Shown here one piece after another: positions 39,778 to 52,300 of a DNA stretch of 53,611 nucleotides (position 1 is its first letter; each line of letters opens with the position of its first letter). The DNA lies in contig WRMW01000013.1 in the NCBI GenBank assembly GCA_009776955.1, forward strand, positions 1 through 53,611, written 5' to 3'. The stretch comes from Clostridiales bacterium (GTDB taxonomy: Bacteria; Bacillota; Clostridia; Peptostreptococcales; Anaerovoracaceae). A program made the position numbers and the translations under genes. The notes below the pieces were generated by a model. It was given only the letters and a program-made list of their open reading frames with translations, searched no databases and had not been told where the DNA came from.

Positions 39778-41756
39778 GCGCCGCCCTCCGTTTCGCCGTC
39801 CTCAGCTTCGGCACCATCCGCTCCTTTGTTCACCGGCAGGGTGAAGCTCACGGCCGTGCCCCGCCCTGGCTCGCTCTCCACAAAAATCTCGCCGCCGTGC
39901 GTGTCTATCGTCTTTTTGCATATATAAAGCCCCAAGCCGGTACCCGTGGACCTTTCGCCGGTGAAATACCGCTCGAAGATACGCTCCCGCTGCTCCTCCG
40001 TCATGCCGCAGCCCGTATCCTCCACCGACACGGCTACGAAACCCCCATCGCTCCGCGCCTTGATAGTTATTCTGCCATTTTTCGTGAAGCGGATGGCGTT
40101 TTCGATAAGGTTGACGATTACGCCGGTCAGGTGCGTCGGGTCGGCGTTGACGGCGGGGAGGCTTTCGGGCAGCTCGATTTTGAGCGTGTTGTTGTTTTCG
40201 TCGAGCGCCTGGAAATAGGTCTGCGCCATCCCTTGTATGAACTCCCGGACGTCCACCGGCCGGAACTCAGGCCGCAACCCCTCGTCCTCCATCCGCGTCA
40301 ATTTCAGAAGCTGCCCCACCTTGTTCTTCATCCGCTCGACCTCGGTGACCGCTATCCCCATCTTGTCGCGGATATAGACATCCGAAGTATGCCGCGCGGC
40401 GAGCTGCGACACGTTGGATATGACGGTCAGCGGCGTTTTGAACTCGTGCGAGATATTGCCAAGCAGCTCGGTTTTCATGGAATTTAGGCTCTCAAGCGAG
40501 GCTTTTTCGGCAGCCAGACGCCGCTCGCTCTCCACGGCACGATTGTTCACCAAATACAACGATGCCATCTGTGCGAACAAGAATATCAGCATCCCGAATA
40601 TCGAAAAGTCCCACAAACTGCCGGATTCCAGCCCCAACATGTCGAAAACGCCGCAAAGCATGAATGCGACCTGCCCGCAAAACGATATGGCTTGCTCTAT
40701 GCGAAAGTGCCTCATTCTCGCAATTATGCAAACCACGTTGGCGGCCATTACCGCGAACACAAAAGCCGTGTACAGGAACGAATATTGCGCCGTGATTTTG
40801 ACGGGGGTAGCGACAAGCCAGACCGCCATCAGCAAGCTGCCGATGCACGCGGCGATGGGGACAGCCCTCGGCACGCCGAACAGCGAGCGCGCGAAAAACG
40901 AGTGGCACACGCAGATCAGCAACAGCGATATGTGGAACCCCAGGTATTCGGTTCGGTACTCCAGTGCGGGAAACAGATTGAACCCTATCCGCCAGTTGTA
41001 CGATATGAACACGCCGATGATAAGCGATATGAACGCGAACCACAGGTTTGTCCTGACCGACGGCACGAACAGGAAGTAGCCGATGTAGAACAGGGCGCAG
41101 GTCAGGAATATGAACACGGGAATCAGGCCGTACACTGTGTCGCGGAGCAATGCGGCGTTTGCGAGGCCGTATTCGCCAATGTACAGGCCGTGGTAGGCGG
41201 GGTCATCCCGAATAATGCCCGCCATATGGAAAACAACTTCGATTTCGCCGTTTTTTGGGCGGGTTGGGATGCGGAATTGGGCTTCTTGGTATGTGTTGTT
41301 TTCGGGGTTTTCCTCGTCGATATGGCCGATTTCGGCCGCAAGTTCGCCGTTTATGAATATTCTTGATGCGTAGCCGGGGCTTTTTCCGTAGATGATGTAG
41401 GCGTTGGGGGTGTTGGGGGTGTCGCTAGGAGGGTTGGGGGTGGTGGGGTCGGGGGTGTCGTAGTTGTTGTGGGCGCTGTCCGGCACGAGCAGGCGTACGG
41501 TGACGGTGCTGTAATCGGCTGCCTGGTCGGGGATAATAACCGCCTCGTCCGTGTAGGCAGTGTTTGAGGCGAAGTCGAAGCCCCGCAGATTGGAGGCCCA
41601 GTCCTCGCCCACGTTCCCCACTGGCGCCTGTACTGAAACGACCGGCACAGGCTCATTGAACCCCGCAATAAAACTCATCGCAACGGCTACAAGGGCGAAA
41701 AAAGCCACCACCGCAAACAGACGAGGGTTTGCCCTCCCCTTAGTGCAGCTTCGCAC
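39774..41756 (-). CDS. Sensor histidine kinase with 7TMR-DISM-like sensor
   Basis: 660 aa from a GTG start. Membrane anchor (about 11-33), an extracytoplasmic beta-sandwich (about 50-200, with a Pro/Thr-rich insert near 100-118 made of short repeats), seven membrane spans (205-405), then the kinase core: H-box LGNISHEFKTPL with His437, N-box IVNLIENAIRF, G1 VEDTGCGMT and G2 GTGLGLYICKK. The order sensor-7TM-kinase matches 7TMR-DISM receptors, which are thought to bind carbohydrate-like or envelope ligands. It overlaps csaA upstream by 17 bases and the regulator downstream by 4. Confidence 0.9.
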   Translation of the reverse strand: MRSCTKGRANPRLFAVVAFFALVAVAMSFIAGFNEPVPVVSVQAPVGNVGEDWASNLRGFDFASNTAYTDEAVIIPDQAADYSTVTVRLLVPDSAHNNYDTPDPTTPNPPSDTPNTPNAYIIYGKSPGYASRIFINGELAAEIGHIDEENPENNTYQEAQFRIPTRPKNGEIEVVFHMAGIIRDDPAYHGLYIGEYGLANAALLRDTVYGLIPVFIFLTCALFYIGYFLFVPSVRTNLWFAFISLIIGVFISYNWRIGFNLFPALEYRTEYLGFHISLLLICVCHSFFARSLFGVPRAVPIAACIGSLLMAVWLVATPVKITAQYSFLYTAFVFAVMAANVVCIIARMRHFRIEQAISFCGQVAFMLCGVFDMLGLESGSLWDFSIFGMLIFLFAQMASLYLVNNRAVESERRLAAEKASLESLNSMKTELLGNISHEFKTPLTVISNVSQLAARHTSDVYIRDKMGIAVTEVERMKNKVGQLLKLTRMEDEGLRPEFRPVDVREFIQGMAQTYFQALDENNNTLKIELPESLPAVNADPTHLTGVIVNLIENAIRFTKNGRITIKARSDGGFVAVSVEDTGCGMTEEQRERIFERYFTGERSTGTGLGLYICKKTIDTHGGEIFVESEPGRGTAVSFTLPVNKGADGAEAEDGETEGGA

Positions 41757-42078
41757 CGTTCTCTACTTCGAAGCCCGCCGTGGGCTCCATCAGCGCGGTC
41801 TTGCCGCCCGCCGCCGGTACGCCCAGCACAAGTACCTCGGACACGACGCCTGCGATGTTCTTTGGGCCGAAGTTCATCACGGCGATGACTTTCTTGCCCA
41901 CAAGCTCGCCCTTCTCGTAAGAGGTCGCAAGCTGCGCGCTCGACGTCTTGACGCCTATCCCCTCGCCGAAGTCGATTTTCAGCACGTAAGCGGGCTTGCG
42001 CGCCTTGACATTGTCCTCGGCCTCAAGCACCGTGCCGACCCGTATCTCCACTTTCTCAAAATCGTTGTATTCTATCAT
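41740..42078 (-). CDS. tRNA-binding domain protein (CsaA/Trbp111-like)
   Basis: 112 aa, an OB-fold tRNA-binding module as in CsaA or the C-terminal domain of methionyl-tRNA synthetase: VEIRVGTVLEAE, KPAYVLKIDFGEGIGVKTSSAQL, GKKVIAVMNFGPKNIAGVVSEVL. It binds tRNA or acts as a small chaperone. No ribosome binding site is visible; instead TATAAT lies 6 bases before the ATG, which suggests a leaderless mRNA. It overlaps the histidine kinase gene by 17 bases. Confidence 0.9.
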   Translation of the reverse strand: MIEYNDFEKVEIRVGTVLEAEDNVKARKPAYVLKIDFGEGIGVKTSSAQLATSYEKGELVGKKVIAVMNFGPKNIAGVVSEVLVLGVPAAGGKTALMEPTAGFEVENGAKLH

Positions 42079-42084
42079 GGGTAC

Positions 42085-42090
42085 ATTATA
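42085..42090 (-). promoter_or_regulatory. -10 box placed for leaderless csaA-like mRNA
   Basis: TATAAT on the minus strand (42090-42085) followed by six bases (GTACCC) and the ATG, so transcription should start at or within a base or two of the start codon. Confidence 0.55.
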
Positions 42091-42144
42091 CAGATTTTCT
42101 ATTCAGCGTGTTGCATCCCTTTTAAGCCAATAATTAAAAAAGTA

Positions 42145-42174
42145 TAGACAGCAAAAGCATAAGTGTGCTAAACT
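42145..42174 (+). promoter_or_regulatory. Promoter of candidate structured RNA
   Basis: TAGACA (42145-42150), an 18-base spacer and TAAACT (42169-42174) with an upstream TG (extended -10, TGCTAAACT). Start would be near 42181, just before the folded region. Confidence 0.55.
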
Positions 42175-42179
42175 GTGCC

Positions 42180-42335
42180 CAGTCAGTTAAATCGACCCCG
42201 AAAGAGTTGCCGTATGGTAGCCGAATCTCGCAAGAGATAGGGGTCGGTTCTGCAAATTATTGAGGGATAAAAATTCACCCCCGCCTTACGGCAAAGGGGC
42301 GACATCCGCAATTTCTCACGGTTTTAATAGAACCA
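42180..42335 (+). ncRNA. Candidate structured non-coding RNA with kissing-loop/pseudoknot
   Basis: No protein gene lies between 42079 and 42409. On the plus strand AATCGACCCC (42190-42199) pairs with GGGGTCGGTT (42240-42249), a 10-bp stem. Inside it ATCTC-GCAA-GAGAT makes a hairpin with a GNRA tetraloop, and TTGCCGTA (42207-42214) is perfectly complementary to TACGGCAA (42287-42294). The latter lies in the loop of another helix (CCCC 42279-42282 with GGGG 42296-42299), giving an 8-bp loop-loop contact. GGTTTTAATAGAACC (42320-42334) may end the transcript. GNRA polarity and the upstream promoter both favour the plus strand. I do not recognise the family with certainty; the raiA motif and other clostridial structured RNAs should be compared. 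Confidence 0.55.
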
Positions 42336-42409
42336 TTATACCGCAAATATCAATAAAAGCAACAGCAATCTCTATATTTTGCGGTGGTTTTTGATAAGAC
42401 CCCCCCACG

Positions 42410-43663
42410 TCACTTCCGCACGCCCCCCTCCACCCGTCGCACCAACGGGCTCACCAACCTTGTGACGGTAGCGACGAGTATCAGCGCAAGCGCGATGCAG
42501 CCCGCCATTATAAGCGCCTGCATGCCTATGGAAACAGCCTCGTTGTAGTTGCCGACCAACAGATTGCTCATGGTTTCGTAGAGCAGGGCGCCGGGCACGA
42601 ACGGGATGATTCCGGGAATAATGAATATGGTGGTCGCATCCCTGCCCGCCCGCGAGCATATTTCCGCGAGTATGGCTATGGCGCAGGTGCCGAAAAACGT
42701 GGCGGCTATCATGCCGTACACAGGCGTCAACGCAACGAAGATGAACATCCCCGCCGCCCCTATCAAGGAAACCGCGACAAGATGCTTCTTGGGCGCGTTG
42801 AACAGCAGGCCGAAGCCGAGCGTCGAGCAGAACCCGAACAGCAAAAACCACGGCGTCTCGAACGAGGCCGTCCGCTCGACCGCCACCGTCCCCCCGCCGA
42901 GCATCCACACCTGTATGCCTATGCCGATTCCCCCCGCTATCGCGACCGCGCATAAGCACGCCTCCGCGAGCCTTGCCACTCCTGCGAGCATATCGCCCGA
43001 AAGCAGGTCGCGTGCCGCATTCGTAATTGCTACGCCTGGCAAAAATATCGTGGTCGCGGCCACTATCACGGGCGAAATGCTTGCGCTCGCCCCCAATGCA
43101 CCCGCAGCAAGCACAAGCCCTGCCGCCGCAGCGCAGCTTATGAAAATCCTTATGAAATCGGGGAAATCCGTCCGCATAATGCCGTGCGACACGAGGAAAG
43201 TTACCGCCGAAATGCCGCCCGCCACGAACATATCGCCCACCGAGCCGTGGAAAAACGGGCAGAAGAATGCGCCGACGAGGAGGGCACCGAGGAGGCGCAG
43301 AATCGGGCGGTAACGCGGCACCGTATTTATTCTGCGAAGCTGCAAAAACCCCTCGTCCACCGAAAGGTCTGTCGTCGTGAATACGCGAGAGAAGGTGTTC
43401 ACCGCCGAAATCCGTGCTAGGTCTATCTCCGACCCCTTGATACGCTTGATGAAAGTGTGCATGTCTTCGTCGACGTACCCGCTGTCGAGCGAAAGGAAAA
43501 TGCCCGTAGTCGTCGCAAAGCACTCCACGAAGTCGATCTTGCACGCCTTGCAGATCCGCACCACCGTGTCCTCGACGCGGTAGATCTCCGCGCCGCTTTT
43601 CATCATTATTTCGCCCGCAAACAGGGCAAGGATGAGCACCTTTTTCTGAACGCTGTTTATCAT
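42410..43663 (-). CDS. Threonine/serine exporter ThrE-like (DUF1212/DUF3815 fusion)
   Basis: 417 aa with both halves in one chain. The N-terminal soluble part (MKSGAEIYRVEDTVVRICKA ... TTGIFLSL) is typical of the ThrE/DUF1212 domain and is followed by about 10 membrane spans, with an internal second half (FNAPKKHLVAVSLIGAAG, IIPGIIPFVPGALLYETM). It probably exports threonine, serine or a related metabolite. TGCTATACT, an extended -10, lies 7 bases before the ATG with no ribosome binding site between, again suggesting a leaderless message. bioY lies upstream on the same strand but with its own promoter. Confidence 0.88.
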   Translation of the reverse strand: MINSVQKKVLILALFAGEIMMKSGAEIYRVEDTVVRICKACKIDFVECFATTTGIFLSLDSGYVDEDMHTFIKRIKGSEIDLARISAVNTFSRVFTTTDLSVDEGFLQLRRINTVPRYRPILRLLGALLVGAFFCPFFHGSVGDMFVAGGISAVTFLVSHGIMRTDFPDFIRIFISCAAAAGLVLAAGALGASASISPVIVAATTIFLPGVAITNAARDLLSGDMLAGVARLAEACLCAVAIAGGIGIGIQVWMLGGGTVAVERTASFETPWFLLFGFCSTLGFGLLFNAPKKHLVAVSLIGAAGMFIFVALTPVYGMIAATFFGTCAIAILAEICSRAGRDATTIFIIPGIIPFVPGALLYETMSNLLVGNYNEAVSIGMQALIMAGCIALALILVATVTRLVSPLVRRVEGGVRK

Positions 43664-43670
43664 ATGATGG

Positions 43671-43676
43671 AGTATA
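43671..43676 (-). promoter_or_regulatory. Extended -10 for leaderless thrE-like mRNA
   Basis: TATACT preceded by TGC on the minus strand, seven bases before the ATG at 43663. Confidence 0.5.
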
Positions 43677-43705
43677 GCACAAACAAGCCGTGCCGCTTTT
43701 GAAAA

Positions 43706-44317
43706 TTATGCAATAATCTTGTTCTTCACCAATGTTTTTCTTACATGTCGCCCAAACGCTGCCGCTATGCCGATCTGGACTATGGAAGTCGGGATGAATG
43801 GCAGGACCGCGGCCACGAACGAGACTGATATGGAGCTGCCCGTCACCATGCTAAACCAGAGCATCCCGCACAAAAAGTTGATGGCTACGCCGACCACGAG
43901 CCCCACAATAAGCCACAGAATGGCGGATTTTTTGTCAGAATTGTCGCTTTTTTCGTTACCGAGGCCAGCAAGCAGGGCCATAATCGGGAACGAAAGCAGG
44001 AACCCGCCCGTCATGCCGAGGATGACCCCCATGCCGCCCATGAAATTCGCAAACACAGGGAGGCCAACGGCGCCGACGGCCACGTAGACCAATGTCGCTA
44101 TGGTGCCCTTTTTCGCGCCCAGCACGATGGCGGCGAAAAGTATGGCGAACGTCTGCAAAGTGATGGGCACGCCGAGGGGCATGGGTATGCTAATCTGCGC
44201 CAAAATCGCGATGATGGCGGCGAATATACCGATATGGCACAGGTCGCGCGTGGTGAGGAACGGACGGCGAGAGGCGCCCAGGGTTTCTGTGTTCGTTGCT
44301 TTATTCGTTGTTTCCAT
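43706..44317 (-). CDS. bioY: Biotin transporter BioY
   Basis: 203 aa from ATG 44317 (METTNKATN). The frame continues 13 codons upstream, but that stretch contains the promoter itself, so the internal ATG is the true start. Six membrane helices with the BioY pattern ISIPMPLGVPITLQTFAIL, GAVGLPVFANFMGGMGV, GMTGGFLLSFPIMALLAG and FLPxxxVQIGIAAAFG-like end. It is the substrate-binding S component for biotin, working alone or with a shared ECF module not present here. The segment NEKSDNSDKKS is a hydrophilic loop. Confidence 0.95.
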   Translation of the reverse strand: METTNKATNTETLGASRRPFLTTRDLCHIGIFAAIIAILAQISIPMPLGVPITLQTFAILFAAIVLGAKKGTIATLVYVAVGAVGLPVFANFMGGMGVILGMTGGFLLSFPIMALLAGLGNEKSDNSDKKSAILWLIVGLVVGVAINFLCGMLWFSMVTGSSISVSFVAAVLPFIPTSIVQIGIAAAFGRHVRKTLVKNKIIA

Positions 44318-44323
44318 AGGGCG

Positions 44324-44352
44324 AGTATAGCGTAGGCGGACGGTGTTGTCAA
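44324..44352 (-). promoter_or_regulatory. Consensus promoter of bioY, leaderless geometry
   Basis: On the minus strand TTGACA (44352-44347), 17-base spacer, TATACT (44329-44324), then six bases to the ATG at 44317. No ribosome binding site fits. No BirA-type palindrome was recognised. Confidence 0.8.
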
Positions 44353-44445
44353 CCATTATTCACGCTCAGGGTGACAAGTCAGCCCCACAGCAAATGATAG
44401 CCTATGCTACCTCGGCCTAGCCCCCCTACATCCACTTCGCGCGCC

Positions 44446-44691
44446 TTACACTGTGGCGCCTAGGTCGTAAAGCTCATGGGGGGCGATATCTTGACCGTTC
44501 GCCCATTCGATGCCCGTGCCGTTCGATATGATGTGTACACTGCGAAAGTATTCGGGGTTCTTCAATTCCCCGTACCAAGAGCCCTCAATGTACGGAGCCA
44601 CATCGAAAACCTTTTTTTCGCCGGACGAATAGGAAATAAGCAACCGAAACTCGTCCATTGGCTTGACTTCAGTTATTTTTGGTGACAACAT
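44446..44691 (-). CDS. DUF2442 domain protein
   Basis: 81 aa, full length for the family: ITEVKPMDEFRLLISYSSGEKKVFDVAPY, then W(Y)GELKNPEYFRSVHI and GTGIEWANGQDIAPHELYDLG. DUF2442 proteins are small, often adjacent to DUF4160 proteins as here (17 bases apart), and the pair is widely suspected to be a toxin-antitoxin or related two-gene module. Function is not established. Confidence 0.9.
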   Translation of the reverse strand: MLSPKITEVKPMDEFRLLISYSSGEKKVFDVAPYIEGSWYGELKNPEYFRSVHIISNGTGIEWANGQDIAPHELYDLGATV

Positions 44692-44708
44692 TTCAAACGC
44701 CCCCGCGC

Positions 44709-44975
44709 CTATTTCAATGGGTCAATTCTGAAAAATTGCTCGCCCTTGGACAACAATTCCCAGTTGGCCTGCAAATCATCGCCGTGAATTTCCAACCATG
44801 CCATGAGCAGCTTCATTTTCGATTTTGGTATGCTGCCTTCCAATATCTCGCCATCCAAGGAAACAGCGACTTCTTCTCCGGCATACTCCGCATGGACATG
44901 GGGCTTGTTATGTCGGGCATCGTTTTCTTTGTACATACGTACTACAATTCCGTAGAACAGCGATAGTATTGGCAT
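44709..44975 (-). CDS. DUF4160 domain protein
   Basis: 88 aa: MPILSLFYGIVVRMYKEN, HNKPHVHAEYAGEEVAVSLDGEILEG, MKLLMAWLEIHGDDLQANWELL are the conserved family blocks. GGAGGG lies 7 bases before the ATG. It precedes the DUF2442 gene and is surely co-transcribed with it. The HxPHVH motif is a possible metal or catalytic site; the role is unknown. Confidence 0.92.
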   Translation of the reverse strand: MPILSLFYGIVVRMYKENDARHNKPHVHAEYAGEEVAVSLDGEILEGSIPKSKMKLLMAWLEIHGDDLQANWELLSKGEQFFRIDPLK

Positions 44976-45092
44976 GATGTATCCCTCCGCGACAATTCTC
45001 TGCTTTCGTTATCAGGATTGTAGCACAGTTGATTTTTCAAGGCAAGGCATCTTTCTGAACCCATGCATTACAACGAAAAGCCCCGCCTCCCC

Positions 45093-45356
45093 CTACATCC
45101 ACTTCGCCCCCTCGGTAAATATCATCGCCTCCCCGCGTACGTCTATGAAGCCGCCGGAAACGTGGGCACGGCGTTGCTCTTTCGATCCCTTTTCGCGGAA
45201 GCGTATCTCGCCGTTGCCGAGCATTTTGCACGCCCAGGTGTGGTCGGCCATAAAGCCTTCCTCGCCAGAAAGCGTTCGGACGGTGACCACTTCCACCTCG
45301 CCCCCATAAAAGCGGGCTTCGGGCGTCAGTATTTCAAGCATAAACCCCTTAGCCAC
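45093..45356 (-). CDS. atpC: ATP synthase epsilon subunit, short form
   Basis: 87 aa against the usual 130-140. The N-terminal beta-barrel (FMLEILTPEARFYGGEVEVVT, GEEGFMADHTW, AHVSGGFIDVRGEAMIF) is complete. The C-terminal helical hairpin, which inhibits ATP hydrolysis and binds ATP in many bacteria, is absent. It is the last gene of the ATP synthase operon, 35 bases after atpD. Confidence 0.93.
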   Translation of the reverse strand: MAKGFMLEILTPEARFYGGEVEVVTVRTLSGEEGFMADHTWACKMLGNGEIRFREKGSKEQRRAHVSGGFIDVRGEAMIFTEGAKWM

Positions 45357-45391
45357 GGCTCACCACCCGTTCTGTCCCCATAATAAACCCC

Positions 45392-49874
<4,483 letters not shown>

Positions 49875-49887
<13 letters not shown>

Positions 49888-50387
49888 GCCTTGCCGCCGT
49901 TCTCTTTCAGCACATTGTCGATAATGAGGTCGTGCTCGCTGCCCTTTAGCTCTTTCTCGATAATCTTTTCCGCCGCGAATATGGCGAGCATGGCCACCTG
50001 GTCCCGCATGGACTCGGCGAATTTCGCCCGCTCCTGTTCCATCTTCTTCCTTGCCGCGTCCACTATCTCGTCGGCTTGCTCGTTCGCTTCCTTGATGATG
50101 TCCTTCGCCCGCGCGTTTGCGGCCGCTTTGGAGTCCTTTAGCACGGCCTGGCGTTCAAGCTCGGCGCCGTCGAGCCTGGCCTTGTACTCCGCAAGATGCT
50201 CCCTTGCCTGGACTTCCGCCGCCTCCGCGCTGTCAAACTGGTCCTGCACCTTCTGCGCCCTCGCGTCCATAAACGCCCGCACCTTCTCGAAGAAAAACTT
50301 CTTCAGCACGAGAAAGAGGACCAAGAAGGTGACGAGGAACATCACCAGCGTCCAGTCGAAGCCTATTAACGGTGCAACTATTTCCAT
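49875..50387 (-). CDS. atpF: ATP synthase Fo b subunit
   Basis: 170 aa. One N-terminal membrane span (WTLVMFLVTFLVLFLVLKKFFF) then a long charged helix with many Ala/Glu/Lys heptads (SAEAAEVQAREHLAEYKARLD), as expected for the dimeric peripheral stalk. Located between atpE and atpH. Confidence 0.96.
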
Positions 50388-50461
50388 TTATGGTATTTCC
50401 TTGCAGTCCGACCCTACATCCGACCCTACAGCCTAGCCCGCAGACCGGCCTTACGACCGAC

Positions 50462-50752
50462 CTACAGCATCCCTACGAGCGGGTTGACCACCACGAGCAG
50501 TATGGCGATGATAAGCGGGAAGATTATCGACGTCTCCTGCATGGCCAGGCCGATGAACAGCGTCTGCTGCAAGTCTCCCTTGGCCTCCGGCTGCCGCGCG
50601 ATGCTCTCGAGCGCGCTCCGCGTCGCCATCCCCTGGCTTATGGACACCCCGATGCCCGTGAGCATCGCTATCCCCGCGGCGATCGCGGAAAGCCCGAGCA
50701 CGTACGCCTGCGGCGTTATGGTGAGTATTGTTTCTGGTGATACTGCTGGCAT
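50462..50752 (-). CDS. atpE: ATP synthase Fo c subunit with sodium-type ion site
   Basis: 96 aa hairpin of two membrane helices. The polar loop ARQPEAKGD is conserved. The ion site is Gln40 in the first helix and Glu73-Thr74 in the second (MQETS), matching the Gln/Glu/Ser-or-Thr set that defines Na+-binding c rings such as that of Ilyobacter. This suggests that the enzyme runs on a sodium gradient; it is an inference from residues. Confidence 0.97.
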   Translation of the reverse strand: MPAVSPETILTITPQAYVLGLSAIAAGIAMLTGIGVSISQGMATRSALESIARQPEAKGDLQQTLFIGLAMQETSIIFPLIIAILLVVVNPLVGML

Positions 50753-50802
50753 TTTTTGTTCCTCCTTTTTGTTTATATAAATAATTATTGCATAATTAAT
50801 AA

Positions 50803-51546
50803 CTAGCTTGCTTCCTTTGCATTGCCGTTGCTGTTGCCGTGGCCGTGTACGATTATGCCTTTCGCGACGAACACCATCGTGAGCATCGAGAACACGAAAG
50901 CCTGCAAAACCGGCTCGAACACGTCGAAGAACGCCATCGCAGGCAGCGGCGTCACCGCCTGGAGCAGCGGGATGGGCAAACCTATATTAGCCGACAGCCC
51001 GCCCATCATGTACATGAATATGTGAATGATGATGAAGCCCGCCAGGATGTTTCCGAACAGGCGGAAGCCCAGGCTGACCGGGAACACGCACTCCTCGATG
51101 ATTTTTATGGGGACCATGAACGGCACCGGCTCCGCGAAGTGCTTCAAATAGCCCTTGATGCCCTGCGAACGTATAGAGCTGCCCTGTATCACGAAAAACA
51201 CCATGATGCTCAATGCGAAGGCGAAGTTCATGTCCGCCGACGCGGCGCGTTGTCCGAGAAGCCCAAGCGCGTTGCAGAACAGCAGAAACAGGAACAAAGT
51301 GCCGATAAACGGGGCGAATCCGACATTGTGGCTGCCCATCGTGTTCTTCACGAACTTGTAGGTGGTTTCGACTATCAGCTCCGCCACCGCCTGAAGCCCC
51401 TTGGGGTTCCTCTGCATATTGCGGGTGGCTATATGGGCAACCACAATCATTGCAACGGCAACGATCACAGCCCAGCACACCGACTCCGTGATGTACACGC
51501 CGTTCGAGAACTGTATTATGACCCTTGGCCCAAGCTCCAGGTGCAT
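50803..51546 (-). CDS. atpB: ATP synthase Fo a subunit
   Basis: 247 aa with five to six membrane helices. The essential Arg is in VSLGFRLFGNILAG; PFIGTLFLFLLFCNALGL and LQAFVFSMLTMVFVAKGI are the conserved flanking helices. It forms the ion half-channels against the c ring. A short His/Gly/Asn-rich C-terminal tail is present. Confidence 0.97.
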   Translation of the reverse strand: MHLELGPRVIIQFSNGVYITESVCWAVIVAVAMIVVAHIATRNMQRNPKGLQAVAELIVETTYKFVKNTMGSHNVGFAPFIGTLFLFLLFCNALGLLGQRAASADMNFAFALSIMVFFVIQGSSIRSQGIKGYLKHFAEPVPFMVPIKIIEECVFPVSLGFRLFGNILAGFIIIHIFMYMMGGLSANIGLPIPLLQAVTPLPAMAFFDVFEPVLQAFVFSMLTMVFVAKGIIVHGHGNSNGNAKEAS

Positions 51547-51570
51547 TGCCGTCCCGCTCCTTATCCTTTC

Positions 51571-52065
51571 TTATCCTTCCGCCTGCCTTATCCGTCTGAA
51601 ATGCCTGTGCGTGACATACGACCTCGCGCCGTCGTTGTAATTCTCCGCCACGAAACGCGGAGCCTTGAAGAATACCTTGCTGCGGGTGTCTATCACATAC
51701 ACCGCCCGCGGCTCCTTGCCGAGCTTTCGCCTTACGGCGGGACGCAGACCGAGCACGATGTACATGGCTGCCCGCGGCAGGAAAAACCCGACCGCAGCGC
51801 CGACCCCCGCCACCCCCGCCGTGGTCACAGCCAGCCAGAACGCCCCTGCATATATCGCCGCCCTTACCGCAAAGCCGGCCTGCACAGGCCCCTTCCCCCC
51901 CTTCGCCGCCGACCGCTCGATGGACGCGCAGAGGATGTTCATGTTTATGACCGCGGCGCAGACGCCCAGCGCCAGCCCGTAGGCAAAGAGGGCACCCGAC
52001 CGCCCCGCAAACAACAAAGAAACCGCCACCGCTATTGCCGTGGCGATAATTGTGTATTTTGTCAT
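51571..52065 (-). CDS. atpI: ATP synthase subunit I-like protein
   Basis: 164 aa from ATG 52065 (MTKYTIIATAIAV); the frame continues upstream to 52164 without a good start. The AAGGAG motif directly abuts this ATG, so the start is uncertain. Four hydrophobic segments with the AtpI/ATP-synt_I pattern (SGALFAYGLALGVCAAVINMNIL, AAIYAGAFWLAVTTA, AAVGFFLPRAAMYI). AtpI helps assemble the c ring or import Mg2+. The C-terminal ~40 residues are basic and unusual for the family. First gene of the atp operon. Confidence 0.82.
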   Translation of the reverse strand: MTKYTIIATAIAVAVSLLFAGRSGALFAYGLALGVCAAVINMNILCASIERSAAKGGKGPVQAGFAVRAAIYAGAFWLAVTTAGVAGVGAAVGFFLPRAAMYIVLGLRPAVRRKLGKEPRAVYVIDTRSKVFFKAPRFVAENYNDGARSYVTHRHFRRIRQAEG

Positions 52066-52300
52066 CTCCTTCTTCAGCGCTAAAATCTTTCTTACCCCTC
52101 GTCTATCTTGCCGTAACACACGAGCGAAGTCGAGTGTGTTCAAAGGTTTCCGACATTGCGGCAACGCCGAATGTCAATCAAGGAAACCTTATAACGCAGA
52201 TTTTATGCCTGTCCGCGGGGTAAGTCAATGGGGAAGTTGTGCTATTTGCGGGGTTTTAACACATGAATTTTGCAAGAATAGAGGGGGCACACCCGTGTGC

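Noticed and set aside
42079..42409. Known riboswitch (cobalamin, TPP, SAM, FMN, glycine, c-di-GMP) in the gap upstream of the csaA-like gene
   Set aside because: None of the conserved motifs of those classes is present on either strand, and the csaA promoter lies only 6 bases from its ATG.
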